From contig NC_045140.1 of assembly GCF_008831285.2 (NCBI RefSeq), positions 13,078,505 through 13,142,504 of the forward strand: a stretch of 64,000 nt of DNA. Direction: 5' to 3'. The position numbers and the translations under genes are program-made. Source of the DNA: Nymphaea colorata (Eukaryota; Streptophyta; Magnoliopsida; Nymphaeales; Nymphaeaceae). Under the pieces are notes generated by a model. That model searched no databases and was not told where the DNA came from. It saw only the letters and a list, made by a program, of their open reading frames with translations. How positions within the stretch are numbered: the stretch's first letter is position 1; each line of letters begins with the position of its first letter. This document shows positions 10,999 through 33,187 of the stretch, one piece after another.

Positions 10999-13680
10999 AC
11001 GAAACGCCAGAGGTAGTTTTCATTTCTCGCTGCGCATTATGCAATATGTTGTTAGGGACTAATTTACAGAAAATAGATTACCTTTTTGTCACATAACAAA
11101 GTTACAAAACACGTCTAGTTTTTTGAAATTTCCACTTTAACTGCTTGTCTTTGGTAATTTTATATCAAATGGCCACTCCTGCACTGCTAATCTACCACCA
11201 TTGACTGGGTTATCCTAGGGTTCAAGCAAGAAACTAGTATTTTCGAGAGTGTGCACCTCTACCTTTTTTTTTCAGATAGAAAAAAAAAACCCTACTGTTG
11301 AAGTGAGAGGCCTAACTGCATTGATTTAACTTGGTGTGCTTACATTTGCCTCCCCAACAATATAAAAAAAGAGGTGAAGAAGCATTCATCTTAAACATAG
11401 AGGACTCATAACCTCAATGAGGTTCTCTCTCTCTCTCTGTGTATAAGATAGTGATACCATTTCATTTCATTCTTTTATTTTGGTTCTAAATATGAAAATG
11501 TACTTGTTTTTGCTGGTAAGTTATGGTACCTTTTAGTTAAATTTATTGATCCTATTTTTTGATAGAGATGCACTTTGTTTTTTTATTGACTTTATGAGGT
11601 TGGTGCCCTTGTTCTCACTTCCATGAAAATCAATGTTTTGGAAGAGCACAATGATTAGGGCAAAGCCCGCTCCCTCCTCCTTCTCCATGTCTTATTGAGT
11701 GGAGAGCTGCTTCGGTGCCTGGGGGTGCACCTTCAGCTAGGACCAAAGTCATGCATTAACACCTTAACAGATAACACTAAAATGAAGGTGGATGGTTAAT
11801 GCAAAGGTGATGCTGTTGGCAAGAGGAGGGCGAAAATCCAGTCTCAAACGTTATGTACATTAAAATAAAATTCGCAAATGTTGGGGATAAAATAGTGTTG
11901 TAATTTGAAGCAAAACTGTTTGTCCTTTATCATCATATGAGCGGTTTATTGGAGATAATTTATTAATGGAGGTGTATACATGCAATATTTGAAAGATTGA
12001 GCCTATTTATTGTTTCTGGCGAAAAGATAAGTGTTCTTTTTTGTAAAACACTTTTGTTGTGGCTCAAGCAACTGACTGGAGAAATTTGCGAGGCCCTACA
12101 AAGAAAAATTTACAAAATTAGAAAATGGGGGGCCAAGTTTCAAAGTTTTTCATATATCTGCTTGAAGCTTTTCATATATGACGCTTAATGGGCTTCTAAA
12201 TATAACTTTCTGAAAAACTTGAAGCATTTCTTGTTTTTTCCACTAGAACATAGCTGAATTTTTTGATAAATCATTCAAAAGAAAAGTTTGCTATTCGACC
12301 TCATTGCACGCATGCCAAATTCCATTTTTTTCCAATTTGGTATGGACAAATTCCTCTAATCTAATTAACTGTTGTGATCTATAAAAGCTTGCTAATAATA
12401 TGATCGAGGTGCTTTTACAATAAAGTTGAGTATCAACAGCTTTCAATTAAGATTAGCAGAGCATTTTACTTTAAAACATATCCGAAATGTAATTCTAGTG
12501 ATTAAATTTGGACTAGGATTCAAAGGTCTGATACTCTTAAATGAAGTCTGCCTTTACTTCTTGCTTCGAGCTAACTGTAGAACATTTGGGAACCATGATT
12601 TAAGATTCTCAATGCTCCTCAAGTTCATGCATCTCAAGTCACACACACACAGAGAGGGAGAGAGAGAGAGAGAGGTCTAACTTGATATTTGTAGATTTTA
12701 ACATGCAAGCGTTATGTAACTTATGCATCTTTTAAACATAAAATTCCATAGCGATTAATGGAAGTTGGAAACTGACAGCAAGATCACTTGTCATCTTGGA
12801 TGTTAAGATATGATGTAACAAAAGACCTCCTTAGAGTTTGTTTTGCCTTGGATCTTAGTTCTGAGGTGATCTAAGGTCTTAAGATTTGAGATTCTCGTCT
12901 GTAACATACTCTTAAGTCTCTATGTTTGAAATAATGCCAATTTAGACCTTACATATATATATTCTTCCACTTTTTCTCTTTTCCACCTCCCTCTCATCAC
13001 CCACATGATCTCTGCTTCCCCTTGTTCATTAAATGCGGGGAGAGAGAGAGAGAGACCATTGGATGTTGCTTTGGAGTCTCTAGTTTGGATGTATGGCACT
13101 AATGATGAGCTTATATCAACTTGGGCATCAACCCAAGTACTTAGTTAATTTTAGAGCAGCAATAATACTTCAAATGGAATGATTTTTAATACTAAAGCAT
13201 CACTGAATCTTTGTAGCTACTAAAATATTCTCTCAGCTTGTCCTCTTCAAAAGTTTTTTGAATTTGCAACATGCCAAGTACCATCTTTTCGCAAGCAGCA
13301 ATAAGAGCAAGTTGACCTCCTGTCAGCTTTTCATTTCTGGCCATGGCTATTCCACTTCCAGTAAAAGGTTGCATGGTGGTGGCATATGCCAGTGCCACCA
13401 TATTGTACAGTAAGTTTCTTTCTATAAGCACCACGCCAAAAATTGATCGGACCTTTTATTTCTCACCTCATTTCTTCACTTTTCTTTAAGGATTTCAAAG
13501 TAAAACCCAGGCCCAAACTCCTTTGAAGCCATGGCAAAAAATCTCTTCATATATAACTCCAACAGCAACCCCCAGGCAGCTGTATTAAAGAACCATGAAC
13601 CAAGAGGATAGAGGACTCTTGGAGAAAGGTGCAACTCTAGGATGTTTCATCAATCACCAACTTCAGCTTGCTGTTTATAT

Positions 13681-13897
13681 AGGAGGCGGAGCCATATACG
13701 GCCATGTGCGGGCAGTTGCCTACAGAGACACAGTTCCAAAATTTATTTAGTTTTACATTGGTGGTTCCCAACAATTTTTTTATTCATATATTATCTGCCC
13801 CTGAATTATTTGTCTAGTGCCATTCGATTATTTTATCATGTCTAGGATTTTTTGAATGAGTGCCCCTTGACCAAAAGTTTCTGGCTCTTCCCCTGGT
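13681..13897 (+). repeat. Dispersed repeat, copy 1 (relative at 27302-27473)
   Basis: The stretch beginning GGCGGAGCCATAT...GGGCAGTTGCC and ending near TTGACCAAAAGTTTCTGGCTC is similar along its length to 27302-27473. The two copies share the order of GGAGCCA, CAGTTGCC, a TTTATTT block, AGTGCC and TTGACCAAAA. No terminal repeats or target duplications were found. Confidence 0.5.
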
Positions 13898-16800
13898 TTA
13901 TATTGAGCAATTTCCACATAGCTCGTGCTGCAAACTTGCTCCCTTCGTCAAGCTCTTTAGAAAAAAACGACTCTTCATCTACACTATGCGTTTAGACTCG
14001 TTGTCTAATCTCTATCCTTCACTGCTACTACTAGCCAGCCTCATAATGCTATTTGCAGTTCTTTCTCAGTATCCAACTTCTTGTTGAGGCAACTGTAGGT
14101 ATGACAAGCTAACTTTGCGATGTGAGTTAAGTTTCTCGTCCCAAGAATGGTTCCCCTATTATCAAAAAGATAAAAGAGAATCTCCAATTATTTAATATGA
14201 AACAAAGCTGCACCAGCACTCCAATGAGGCCATACTTTCTTTGAACAAGTCATTCAGAAAAAGATATCATGTACCACATCCATTAATCAACCACAGAAAG
14301 TATATCAAGTACTATACTCCTTAATAAAACACAGTACATGTCATTTCACAACCATGTGAGAGAAGGCAAGCTGAAGTGCAGAAAAGGAAAGATCATTTCT
14401 ATGACTCCAATGTTGCTCTTTCTCCTCCCTGTGGATTGAGGTTGGTGAAGTTTATTTTTGATTCTTTACCAGGAATGGGACACTGCTACATGACTAAATG
14501 ACACGACAAAATTAATGATCTCAGCACTTTGTTAAATATTTTCCGTCGTGTACCATACTCTTTTCTTCTTCTTTAACTTTTTGAGATTCAGGTAGTGTCT
14601 CTTTTCGTGAATTTAAAACAGTTATCATATCATCAGCCATAAGTTTTTTATGAAAGACATGGGAATGTTCACCAGAATGTGCTGAGGATGATAACTTTTT
14701 CCATTTATAAAACATATTTTTTGCAGCACCATCAGTCGTTAGTCCTTGGATTCTGTCATAAGCAAGGAGTTTAGTGGAGTTATTATAACTAGAAAAGAGA
14801 TGTGGAGCAATACGCTCCATGTCTTAATCTGTGGGCTTCGGCTTTTTCTATTCCTCCACTCCAATTAAAGTGCTTACTATGTGCTTTTGTGTTTTTAATG
14901 TTTCTATCAACTGCCCATATCAGTTTGGAGAGTGAATCGTTTCAGTGAAAAAATTCAAGCCAGAGTCAGGCAATACTGGATCAGGGCAAGCGAATCGGTT
15001 TATCTTGATTTTCCAGATTTAAAAACAAGTAAAAACTACTTCGAAATCATTCAGAATTTCAACATACATGACAAATCAAGCTGCATCAGCTTGTCACAGT
15101 GCCCGATATGATATATCCTTCTCGATAACCTGGTAATTGATTAGCTTCGGTTCCCACTTAAAAAAAGTTATGGTCGGACCAGCAACCGGTAGAAGTTCAG
15201 TTCCTGGTTTAGTATCCAAGTGCATCGACACTCCATGCTAGCCGGCACATCTTAGACCCTGGAAGCAAGGGAATGGAGAGAGTCTTGGCTCCTTTCTGGG
15301 ACTCCTCCTAGGTAAGGAAGCTATTCTAATCCTTCTCTTAATGAACATGTTTCCTCACATATTAGACCTCAAGATGGCTCAACCAAAAACTGACTCGCGT
15401 TCTTGATATAGAAGACTCTAACCCAACTTGTAGCCGATTTTGATCATTTGGTAGCATGTATAGCCATCCAAATTTCTCAAAATCTTCAATATACAAGTAT
15501 TTTAAGTCCTCCCACACAGAGGGCAGAGTGAGACGGATTTTGTTGATATCAACTGTTTCTTCCCTCCCAAGACTGTGATTGATTAAATAAGGCTACTTGT
15601 CTTACTGTGAGCGTGATTAACTCGGCGACGAATACATCACCGACCCGTTTCTAACTGTTTTTTGTTCAGCAGTTGATGGGTGAGCCATATAGTTAGTTAC
15701 CTCTTATCTTTCTGAGCTTTCCATCCAACTGTATTGGTCTCTCTCATCATCCCTTTGAAGAGATGGAGCCCAATGAAAGTCTTTCCTTAAAGAGTTAACT
15801 AGATTATCCTGTGCAGACACACAAAAAGCAGACCCACACTCCAACACCATTTTCACTCTGTTGGTCCGCACCACTGGGTGTAGGCCACGTCGAGTCGGCC
15901 CCGCGCTTCACGCCGATACTCCTCATCGATCGATGCCTTAATCTGCACAAAGAGGAAAAAAAAAAAAAAAAAAAAAAAAAAAACAATTGGGAATCTGGCC
16001 TTGTTGATTCTTAGATTCTGAGTTTATATTAATCAAACTTTAGAATACTGTTGGTAGTGCTTGGGACTTGGAAAGTACTTTTGTCAGGTTCTCCACTAAG
16101 TGATGCCAAGTTTTTCTTTTCTTAGGGGACCATCAGGTTGCTTGTGAACTTGCCCAGCTGATCTTGGTACAGCGGCTCACATGAGAGAGCTCATAGAAGT
16201 AACAAATTTATGTTTCCTAATATACTATTAAATACGATGGAATCGCTTTTTCTTTAGTCTCAGACTCCAAGATGACTGAGATGATCAATTGCTTTTCATT
16301 CTCTTTGCTAATGAGTTTTGATTTGGGAGAACATCCTGCTTTTTTCTTAAAGTTCTCTAGGAAAAACTCCCAACGTCATGGAAGACGTGGAATAACTTTA
16401 TGTAAGAATTTTGATGCCTGTTTTGGATGCAGTGACTTTGTCTTTATAAGAGCATGCCGGAAGAATTTTGATAATTCAGAATTTATCTGAAAAATGGAAT
16501 TTAAATAAATACCTGTTTGATTTTGTCATGCGCATGCTTGTCCGAAGGGAAAAACAAGGAGGAATTTATAAATAATAGTTCAACTTTTGGTGTATTCACA
16601 AAAAACCACTTATCATTGTAAAATTTACAAGCAACTGCCTAAATTATAAAATATATAACAACAAGCTTCATGACAAAAATATATTTGAAAAGACCAACAT
16701 ATCCTTTGCAAAAAAACTTTGCGACAAAAAATTTTCACAATTCACATTTTCTTTTGGCAAATCTCTGCCTGATTTTGCGTGATTATAAAGACAAAAGGCG

Positions 16801-17332
16801 GAGAATGATTGAGCGTGAACAAGAATTGAAATTGTTGAGAAATCGGCATGACATGTGATTTGAGAAATTACCTTTCCAAAAAATTATCTTGTTTATTAAG
16901 GCAAGAATAGTCTCTTACGTATATTCTTAAATTGTTCTATTTGTAAATCATCTTATAACTCAAGCAGGTTATTGTAACCTTTCAAAGTCCAGCAGTTATT
17001 TTGTAGCTACCTCAAAACTTGACTGGTTATTTATAAATTTCTCAATAACTTTGGTTCAATGTGACTTCATCACCTTTATCTCAGAGTAAAATGGCAACGA
17101 AAAACATGCCATATCTAATGATAGTAACTTTTTAATAGTTTTCTATTCATTAGCTATTGAACAGTCCAATGAAGAATAGCTACCACGATTACAGACTTGC
17201 ATTTTTAGATTTATAAAGACATTTTGGGCGGTATGAATTCGAAGTATAAAATAAACCTTCCACGACTCCTAGTGGATTGTAGAATCAGGCTTTTGCAACC
17301 ATAAGCTACGCACCGTCATCCAGCAATATTTG

Positions 17333-17464
17333 GTGCTTAATCAATACCGTCCAGCATCGGAAAAAAGGCTGCACCTCTATATTAATTAAAACCTTAAGAT
17401 GTGATGCTTAATCAACGCAGTCCAGCACCAGAAAAAGGCTCCACCTGTATATTAAAACCTTAAG
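17333..17464. repeat. Tandem duplication, about 68 bp x 2
   Basis: Two diverged copies of a unit that starts TGCTTAATCAA and ends ATTAAAACCTTAAG. It is noncoding. Confidence 0.75.
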
Positions 17465-17788
17465 CTGTTTAACAATATTCTACATATATTTGCTTTCATA
17501 TATTCGACGCAAGTATCAGCCACCAGCTTTTCTTGGGAAATAAAACTTCACTCACAAGTACTTACAAGTAACAGCACTATAACAAAGAAATACAGAATTG
17601 CATACATTAAGCTACCAAATTCTCCACTATGTCTAACCCCTTTCCCATCTTATAAAGGATTAAAAAGAACTGGGCACATTTTACAGACCAAGTCAGTGCA
17701 GACATTTGTATGGGAACATAAGCACTGATCTCGCTTGTATCCTGTAAAAAGTAATAGGAAACTCAAAAATCACACCGTGCAATGCAAT

Positions 17789-26322
<8,534 letters not shown>

Positions 26323-26631
26323 TTACCGCCTGCTCCTTCTCCCTCGATCTCTTTACCGCCTTCTCTCTCTCCCGCCTCGTTTCCTTTGCTGCCTGCACTG
26401 CACTCTCTTCCTCCAACTGCGCCTTACCGAACCCCCTCCCCTTTTCTCTCCCTATTTCGGAGGAGCAACCGGTCGGGCAGACTGGTTACGTCCTTGATTC
26501 GATTCTAAAGGGTCTGTTTACTTTTTGCTTGGTTGATCTCTCTCCCTATTTCTGACTAAACGATGGGTTAGTGCAATCGTTTGAGCCTGGTTTCCTGTCC
26601 TTGCTGTCTGCTCTTTCTTTCCCTCCTCTTA

Positions 26632-27085
26632 CCTTTAACGCCCTGTTTGGTTGGAGGGAAACTTCCCCTCCTCTTACCTTTAACGCCTTGTTTGGTTGGA
26701 GGGAAAGGGAGGAAAAGGAAGGGAAAGGAAAGGAAAGGGAAGGGAAGAGGAAAGGAAGGGAAAAGAATGGAATGGAAAGGAAAGGAAAGGAAAGATTAAA
26801 ATCTTCTTCCGTTTTTCTTTTAGACGTGGGTCCTCATGGGTATTATGGGCAAAAAAAACTTTTCATCTTCCTTTCCTTTCCTTTCCCTCTCAATCCGTCC
26901 GATTTGGGAGGGATTGAATTTACACTAATCTATTCTTTCCTTTCCCTCTCTTTCCTTTTCCTCCCCTCGCAGCTAAACATACTTTGTCTCTTTCCCTCCT
27001 TTCTAATTAGCCAACCAAACAAAGAAGGGATTGTTCAATCCCTCCCTTTCCTTTCCATTCCCTCCAACCAAACTGGCCCTAAAGG
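26632..27085. mobile_element. MITE-like element with GTTTGGTTGGAGGG inverted ends
   Basis: The left end reads CCTTTAACGCCCTGTTTGGTTGGAGGG and the right end, reversed, reads CCTTTAGGGCCAGTTTGGTTGGAGGG. The inside is made of GGAAAGG repeats on the left and CCTTTCC on the right, so the whole could fold. The left end with its flank is tandemly duplicated (45 bp, 26621-26665 and 26666-26710). Superfamily is not assigned; GGGCC-GTTTGG ends are common in plant hAT-type MITEs. Confidence 0.6.
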
Positions 27086-27301
27086 AGTCTTGATTTGTGA
27101 CGACGACATAGGTTGTTGGTCTTGAGGCTGGATCTTAATTAACCCCTTCTCTTCTCCCTGGATCTTATGGCTCCCTCTCGCTTTATATCTTCATTGTTCA
27201 AAGCTTTTGTCTAGAGGATCTGATCTTAAGGTCATATTTATGGATTTCAAATCTCATCATAAACCAATAACCAATATAGGCCAAACACAGAGTGAAAATT
27301 G

Positions 27302-27473
27302 ATGGGTGGAGCCACATGTCTGGACAGTTGCCCACAAATTTCATTTATTTTCATATTGAGGGTTATATGCTGATTGTCCCTTAATTAATTGTGCAGTGCC
27401 TTTTAATCATTCTATTATGCCTTGTTTTTTTCAGTGAATTTGACCAAAAAATTCTGTCTCCTACTCCACCCCT
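27302..27473 (+). repeat. Dispersed repeat, copy 2 (relative at 13681-13897)
   Basis: Similar along its length to the stretch at 13681-13897, beginning GGGTGGAGCCACATGTC and ending near TTGACCAAAAAATTCTGTCTC. Confidence 0.5.
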
Positions 27474-28750
27474 TTGAAAGTCTATCTGGTGACGCCTGGA
27501 TTTATATATCAATTTGAATTTGAATGTGGAGAGTGGTGAAATCTATCTAATACCACTGCATTTGACTTTCAATTTGAACTTGAATCTGAACCAAATCCGC
27601 TGAGGTGGATCTGAATACGAAATGTAATATATATATTGGAATTTGATACTGGAACACTTTTGTGAGAAAGTTTGATTTAGTGTTGTATACTTTTGAAAAT
27701 TCGGGTCAGGCTGGGAGATAAAGCATCCGAACAAATAAAATATTAAACCACCTAAATTAGGTAAGCGAATCCAAATTCCAAAAAAGAATCTCACGCTTCC
27801 CATTTGTAACTTTCTTTGACAACTATTGCTCACCTTTACCAATATAATACGACTTGAGGCTTCTGGTTAATATTGGTAACAAGAAGTCATGGCTGTATAA
27901 AAATCGGAAGCACCGGGGCTCTTTCTCAAGCTTACAATAAAATATTGGCCTTTAAATGAAAATTCGTCAACGTCAGAAAGGAAAGACTAAAGAGGCAAGG
28001 CAACTAACTGCCAACGGATACTCGATCCGTCTTAGTTGATTTCAGTAAATTCCGTTGTTTTTTTATCAGGTCTTTTCCAAAAAAAGATGTGTGTTTGTAG
28101 TAATGGTTATTATAATCGAACTAAACCGTGTTTGGATGTTGTTTCAAAACCTAATTTCTATTTTGTAAAAGGGAATGAAAAACCGTGAATGTGTCACTCA
28201 CTCAAACAAACAAACCAAATTTTAAAACTCATTAAAAACTTGCTTTTCAACATGCAGTTAATTCATTTTGTTGAAATCAACCATCCGTTCGTTCTTTCCT
28301 TCTTTGTTGAATAAAAGTAATGAGACTAGTGGGATTGCCAGTCATTGCATTTCATGGAGTGAGTGATGATGAAGGAAGAGTATTTTATCTGACTACCTAC
28401 CAAGAAGAGAATTGAAACTACCATACAACTCCTTGTTTCCTAGAGTTTTGGTGCCCTCGAGGTGTCGCCTGCACGGCACTTTCAATCAATTTATCCGTTA
28501 ATAACCTCCTCCTCCTTTTGACACTACAAAAAGTTGACACATCAAAGATTTGAAACAAGAACTGACCCTTGAAGATGAAGTGAGGATCTCTCATGCTCAA
28601 AACAAACAAAGCTGACACAGATGTCCAAGTTCACAAAAAATAGGGTGAGGATTTCCAACCACAAATACAACTGACTGACAGAGATTTGTTGGCATAAGGG
28701 CTGTGTCGGGCTTGAGAGTTCGACTTTCATGAGGGCAAACTCTTTTGAAT

Positions 28751-28842
28751 TGCAAATGATGGCACTCGAGACCACGTAGGTCCTGAAACAGCCTAGTGCA
28801 AATGATGGCACTCGAGACCACCTAGGTCCTGAAACAGCCTAG
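28751..28842. repeat. Tandem duplication, 46 bp x 2
   Basis: Units 28751-28796 and 28797-28842 differ by one base (CACGTAGG versus CACCTAGG), so the duplication is recent. It is noncoding. Confidence 0.93.
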
Positions 28843-30440
28843 GGATAGAAGCATGGTCGCCTCTCACATGCCACCAAAGCTAAGCTGGAGCGCTAATCAT
28901 TTGATGATAAAACAAAAAACAGTTAAAAAAGAATTTGACAGTGAAATATTGGCCATTAATGGTCATGATCACAGCAGCTTTATTCATTATCCTTCATCTT
29001 TGTGGAGAGGAAGAGGTTGATAAATTTGGATTTGGAAAGCTGTTGAAGAGCATAAGGGAACGAGCAATTAAACCTTTTTATTATTCTAAGCACTTCGGTT
29101 AGAGTGAAAGCACGGGAAGCCCACAGATAAAGAAATGAAGTACATTATGCCACAGATAATTGCTCCACACATATTGGGAACACGGGAAGCTCCATTGCTT
29201 ACATGTGTACATTGCAACAATGCCCTGAAATCTTCATTCATTTATTTATTTATTGATGTAGTCGTAATCGTGGGGTCAAGAAGCCAGGCAATAAAAATTT
29301 TTCGTTTCCATATTGGTTAACTCCAAATTTTTGTATATTGTTTATATATAAAATACCCTCAAATATATGGTGAGTGCCCCTCAATCACATACTGTGTAAT
29401 CGCTCCAGGGACGAGCTGACACTTGAATAACAACTTTTAGATCCTAAACTAGGTGGTAAAGCAGGAAAAAATGTGGGAAAATAAAGGCTGAAAGTAAGCA
29501 ACAGGGAAAATAAGCTGGAAATAAAGGAAAGCAACTAAAGAAAAATTTTCACTACTTACAGATGAACCCTAGATCTCTCTTTAAATAGAGATAAGGTGGA
29601 TCTATTGATCTGGATCTAATTATATGGATCTAGACAAACCTAGTTCCAGATACCTACCTAGGAATCCTAGTTCATGGATCTTTACATTATGGATAATAAT
29701 ACTAGAGTACAAAACAAAAGCCAAAACTCCAATCTCAACGCTACACCAACGGTTGAGATCCAACATGCATTATGCTTCCGTTCTGGGTCATTTACTTGAT
29801 AAATAGATTTTTATATATATATATATTTTAATTAAGGGTAAGTGACTCATTCCAACACCCCTAAGAGGTCATTGCATCCTTCCTTCCTGTGCCCTTTACT
29901 TTCATAATTCATATAGCATATTTTAAGATCTATTATGGTTTAAATGAGAAACATATTAGGATTTAACAGTGACCACTTCAAAATTTGAATACAAGTCCCT
30001 TCTAAAAGGAAACCATCTTGCTGCCAACCAGTTTGTCTTTCACTTTCTCCTCCTTCTTTAGTTATATATATTTTTTTTGGAAGGATTTTCTGAAAATTGA
30101 TTAACTGTGAGCTCATCGAAAAGAAATTAATTAACTCATATTCTTAGCACATTCTGGTAATATTCCTTACGTTTGCAAGGAAAGTCCATGATTGATTGAA
30201 GATTTGACGCCGGCTCTTTTCCAGTGCATGAAAAGGAAAGCCACCACAAATCAAAAGTTGGGAGACAACTACCTGAATCATAAAAAAAGTAAAGAAGAAA
30301 AATAAATAAAGTATGATCACATGATGGGGAAGGGAAAATATTCACCAGTGTCCAACTCTCTAGGTCTATCTGTACTTTTCTTTGTTTTTCTGCTTTACAG
30401 GGAAAAGGAAAAGCAAATATTGGCGTTATAAATGGGCCTA

Positions 30441-30475
<35 letters not shown>

Positions 30476-31395
30476 TTAAATTATTTTATTGAATGATGAG
30501 CCAATAAATTTGTCTTAACTTTGCATGATCAGTGGAAAATGTCAGCCAAGTTTTGGAAAATATAATTCTAGTGAGAGTGGTAGAGACCTGCGCTCGGTAA
30601 AAATAAAAAATTGAATCGGAAAATAAATGAAAAGGTCCATACAATTTACAACCAAAAAAAGTTTAAGCATTAAAAAATAATAAAACAAATATAATATGAC
30701 ATGTGGCATCCTTGTATCAGCCAATATTTCGGTTCAGCTAATTAATCAAACGGATATAATGTTTGAAGTTGTTAATTGAAAAATATAAAGTTGCCAACTC
30801 AGGAGGATTAGTTTAAGGTCTTGAGGTTAAGACTTGATGTAGTCAAGTAGACCTGCGCCTACGAAAAAGAAAAAGAAGGTAGAGTATATTATTAGCTCTC
30901 AAATCTAAAGTCGATTGGCCCTTGAGTTAATAATAGCTGTAAAAGTTTCAATGGCAAAAATCAGGGGTGAAACTACTTAAACTGAATGAGGTAGGTAACC
31001 GGTGTTAAAAGATAATGAAGTTGAACTTAATGCAAACTTGGTTTTCCAAGCACACTTTGTTTCTTCTTCTTCTTCTTCTGATTTGTGACTACAAGAAGCT
31101 GCGAGACTTTGTAATGGAAGGTTGCTGGGGAAAGGCCCTTTGCCTTTATTCAAGAATAAGTGGAGATATATACAAAAAGAAGGCCAGTCTTCAGGCCTTT
31201 AGCCATACATCACCCTGGGTTGAGAGACTTTACAGCCTTGTTAATGAAACAGTTCCAACTTTTGGGACTCAGGTAGTGTGTGTTTGATAGCATCGGATCA
31301 TCATTAAAAGGTGTGCTTTAGGTAAAGTGGATCTTGTATCCAAGTTACATGTAAACAACTGTGGATTTATGGTGGGATAGGGAGGGTTATGACCC

Positions 31396-31628
31396 ATAGT
31401 TGGCAAAATCTATGACTCTCATCAAAGATGACCAGGTCACCAAGTCAGTCAGTGAGTTGACTCGTCGACTCGGTCGGTTGAGTTTTAAAATTGCCTGAAT
31501 GAGGCGAGTCAGGATGAGTTGGGCGGAGTCATGGTGAGCCGGGCCAACCTTCACTCGTGGCCAGTCTTTCTAGCGATCCAAGCTGGCTCAAATGATTCCC
31601 GAGCCAATTCAACAAGTCAGCCAACTAT
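31396..31628. mobile_element. TIR element with ATAGTTGGC ends (copy 2, 233 bp)
   Basis: Starts ATAGTTGGC and ends GCCAACTAT. The inside is rich in GAGTTGACTCGTCGACTCGG-type words, matching the style of the element at 6087-6578. No clear target duplication was found. Confidence 0.55.
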
Positions 31629-31733
31629 AGAGTATGATCTTAAATCTGTGAAGCTGAAATCCTAGTGATTTTAGACCGCGTGGTGAAAGAGACACACCTT
31701 AAATCTCAGTGAATTGCTATCTTGTGAATCTAA

Positions 31734-31893
31734 GGGGTCGTTTGGCAGCAATGACACTCAGTGAATGTCCGGAGAATCAGCCTCAAATATTAGAGCAGAT
31801 TTCGTGGAACACTAAAACTAGTGTATCTTCTCTAACATTTGAAGTTGGATTCATGAGACACTCACCAAGTATTCTTACAACCAAACGACTCCT
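31734..31893. mobile_element. MITE-like element, GGGTCGTTTGG ends (160 bp)
   Basis: Left GGGGTCGTTTGG and right CCAAACGACTCC are inverted repeats, and the interior is partly palindromic (TGACACTCAGTGAATGTC against GGATTCATGAGACACTCA). No transposase frame. Confidence 0.6.
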
Positions 31894-31984
31894 AAAGAAG
31901 CATTTGATTGCGCCAGATTTTGTGGAACTGACGTAGGTGGTAGAAGATCCACGGCAAAATTCATGGTTTATCAAACTAAAGATT

Positions 31985-32098
31985 TAGACCTCGTTTGACA
32001 ACAGAATCAGTAACAATAAGTCTGCCTCAAAAAACAGGGTAGGTTAATGAAACACTAGTGTTTCATGAATTCTAATTCCATTACCAAATGATCCCTAA
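31985..32098. mobile_element. MITE-like element, TTAG...CTAA ends (about 114 bp)
   Basis: Left TTAGACCTCGTTTGACAACAGAAT pairs imperfectly with reversed right TTAGGGATCATTTGGTAATGGAAT. It carries an internal palindrome GAAACACTAGTGTTTC. It lies about 90 bases after the preceding MITE. Confidence 0.5.
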
Positions 32099-33187
32099 GC
32101 TCTATGCCTAAGACCCTTATTTTACCTTTTTTGTATTGTAAAAAAAATCGGATTTCAGATTAGGGTGTTTGATTTTAAATTCAGGTTCTCAATTCCAAAA
32201 TTTTAAAACCCACCCCTGAGAAACTGCACTTGGGTTCTCGTCTAACAACATAAAATCGTAGACTATTATTACTTTCCGATCCTCGCAGCTCGCTTTCTGT
32301 CACTTTAAAAACTGGACCTCTCGCTCGTCCACTACTAACAATCCCAACTTTGAGTTTGAGGCCTATACCTGGGCACACTCTTTAAAAATTTGAAACGGAG
32401 AAGCTTTGGCTCCGTTATATATACATTTCTTTTTCAAAAGGCAGCGAACAATATATGCCGAAAACCAAATAATTGTCTTTAGAATTGAATTGACGAAGGC
32501 TAGTGATTTGGTGTTGAAAATACCGCTGTAAAAAATAAATATATAAATCACTAATTTAAAATAATAAATTTCATACAAAATTTTAGGAAAAAGACATATA
32601 CCACTCTTCATTTAATCGGCTTTTTATTATTACTATGATCCGAATCGACCAATCCAAGAAGATTAGGACAACATATTCAAAACTATCATCCACCTTATCA
32701 TTATTATTATTATTATTATTATTCAAATAGATAGATGAGGATAACATTATTCAAAACTATTGTCCAGTGTTATGATTATTGACCTTGTTTGACAAGGGAG
32801 GGAGAGATGAACGGCAGACGGAGACCTGAAAAAGGAGGAGGCGGCACTTGTTCTTTCATTTCAAATGGTGGACAGCTCATGTACCTAATGCCAGTTGCCC
32901 AAATCTTTTGGACGAAAGGGACGCCAAGGACTTACTTTTTTCGGTTCACGAAATAGATTTATTATTGACATTAAACATAAAAAAATTTGTAAATAACTTG
33001 ATTCCTTATTTAGTCGTGTGTATCTTCAAATCTAATTATTGGCTTAATATAGCGAACATGTGTTAAATGAAATCATTTTATTATAAAAGTTGCATGAGAA
33101 AACTTCAAGTTTTTTTTTTTTTTTTTTTTTTGGTCTTTGATCCAAAGCGGCGTCAAGTTTATGTCATGGTTTTTTCTTCACTTTGGA

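Larger units (their letters stand above)
10999..17788. other. Intergenic region, no gene identified
   Basis: AT-rich DNA between F-box/kelch gene a and the STEEP1-family gene. Two minus-strand open frames (13192-13434, 80 codons; 14521-14820, 99 codons) match no family I recognise. It also holds GA and CT microsatellites (for example 12652-12674, 13040-13054), a dispersed repeat (13681-13897), a 26-base A run at 15957-15982 after a GC-richer stretch that may be a retroposon tail, and a 70-bp tandem duplication (17333-17464). The last few hundred bases probably include the 3'UTR of the STEEP1-family gene. Confidence 0.5.

Noticed and set aside
13192..13434. 80-codon minus-strand frame, protein-like in composition
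   Set aside because: No recognised family, no splice-linked neighbours that extend it, no homologue in the window; kept only as an unassigned note.
14521..14820. 99-codon minus-strand frame
   Set aside because: No motif or family recognised; AT-rich surroundings allow such frames by chance.
26571..27125. 184-codon frame rich in Lys, Glu and Gly
   Set aside because: It comes from GGAAAGG repeats of a MITE-like element.
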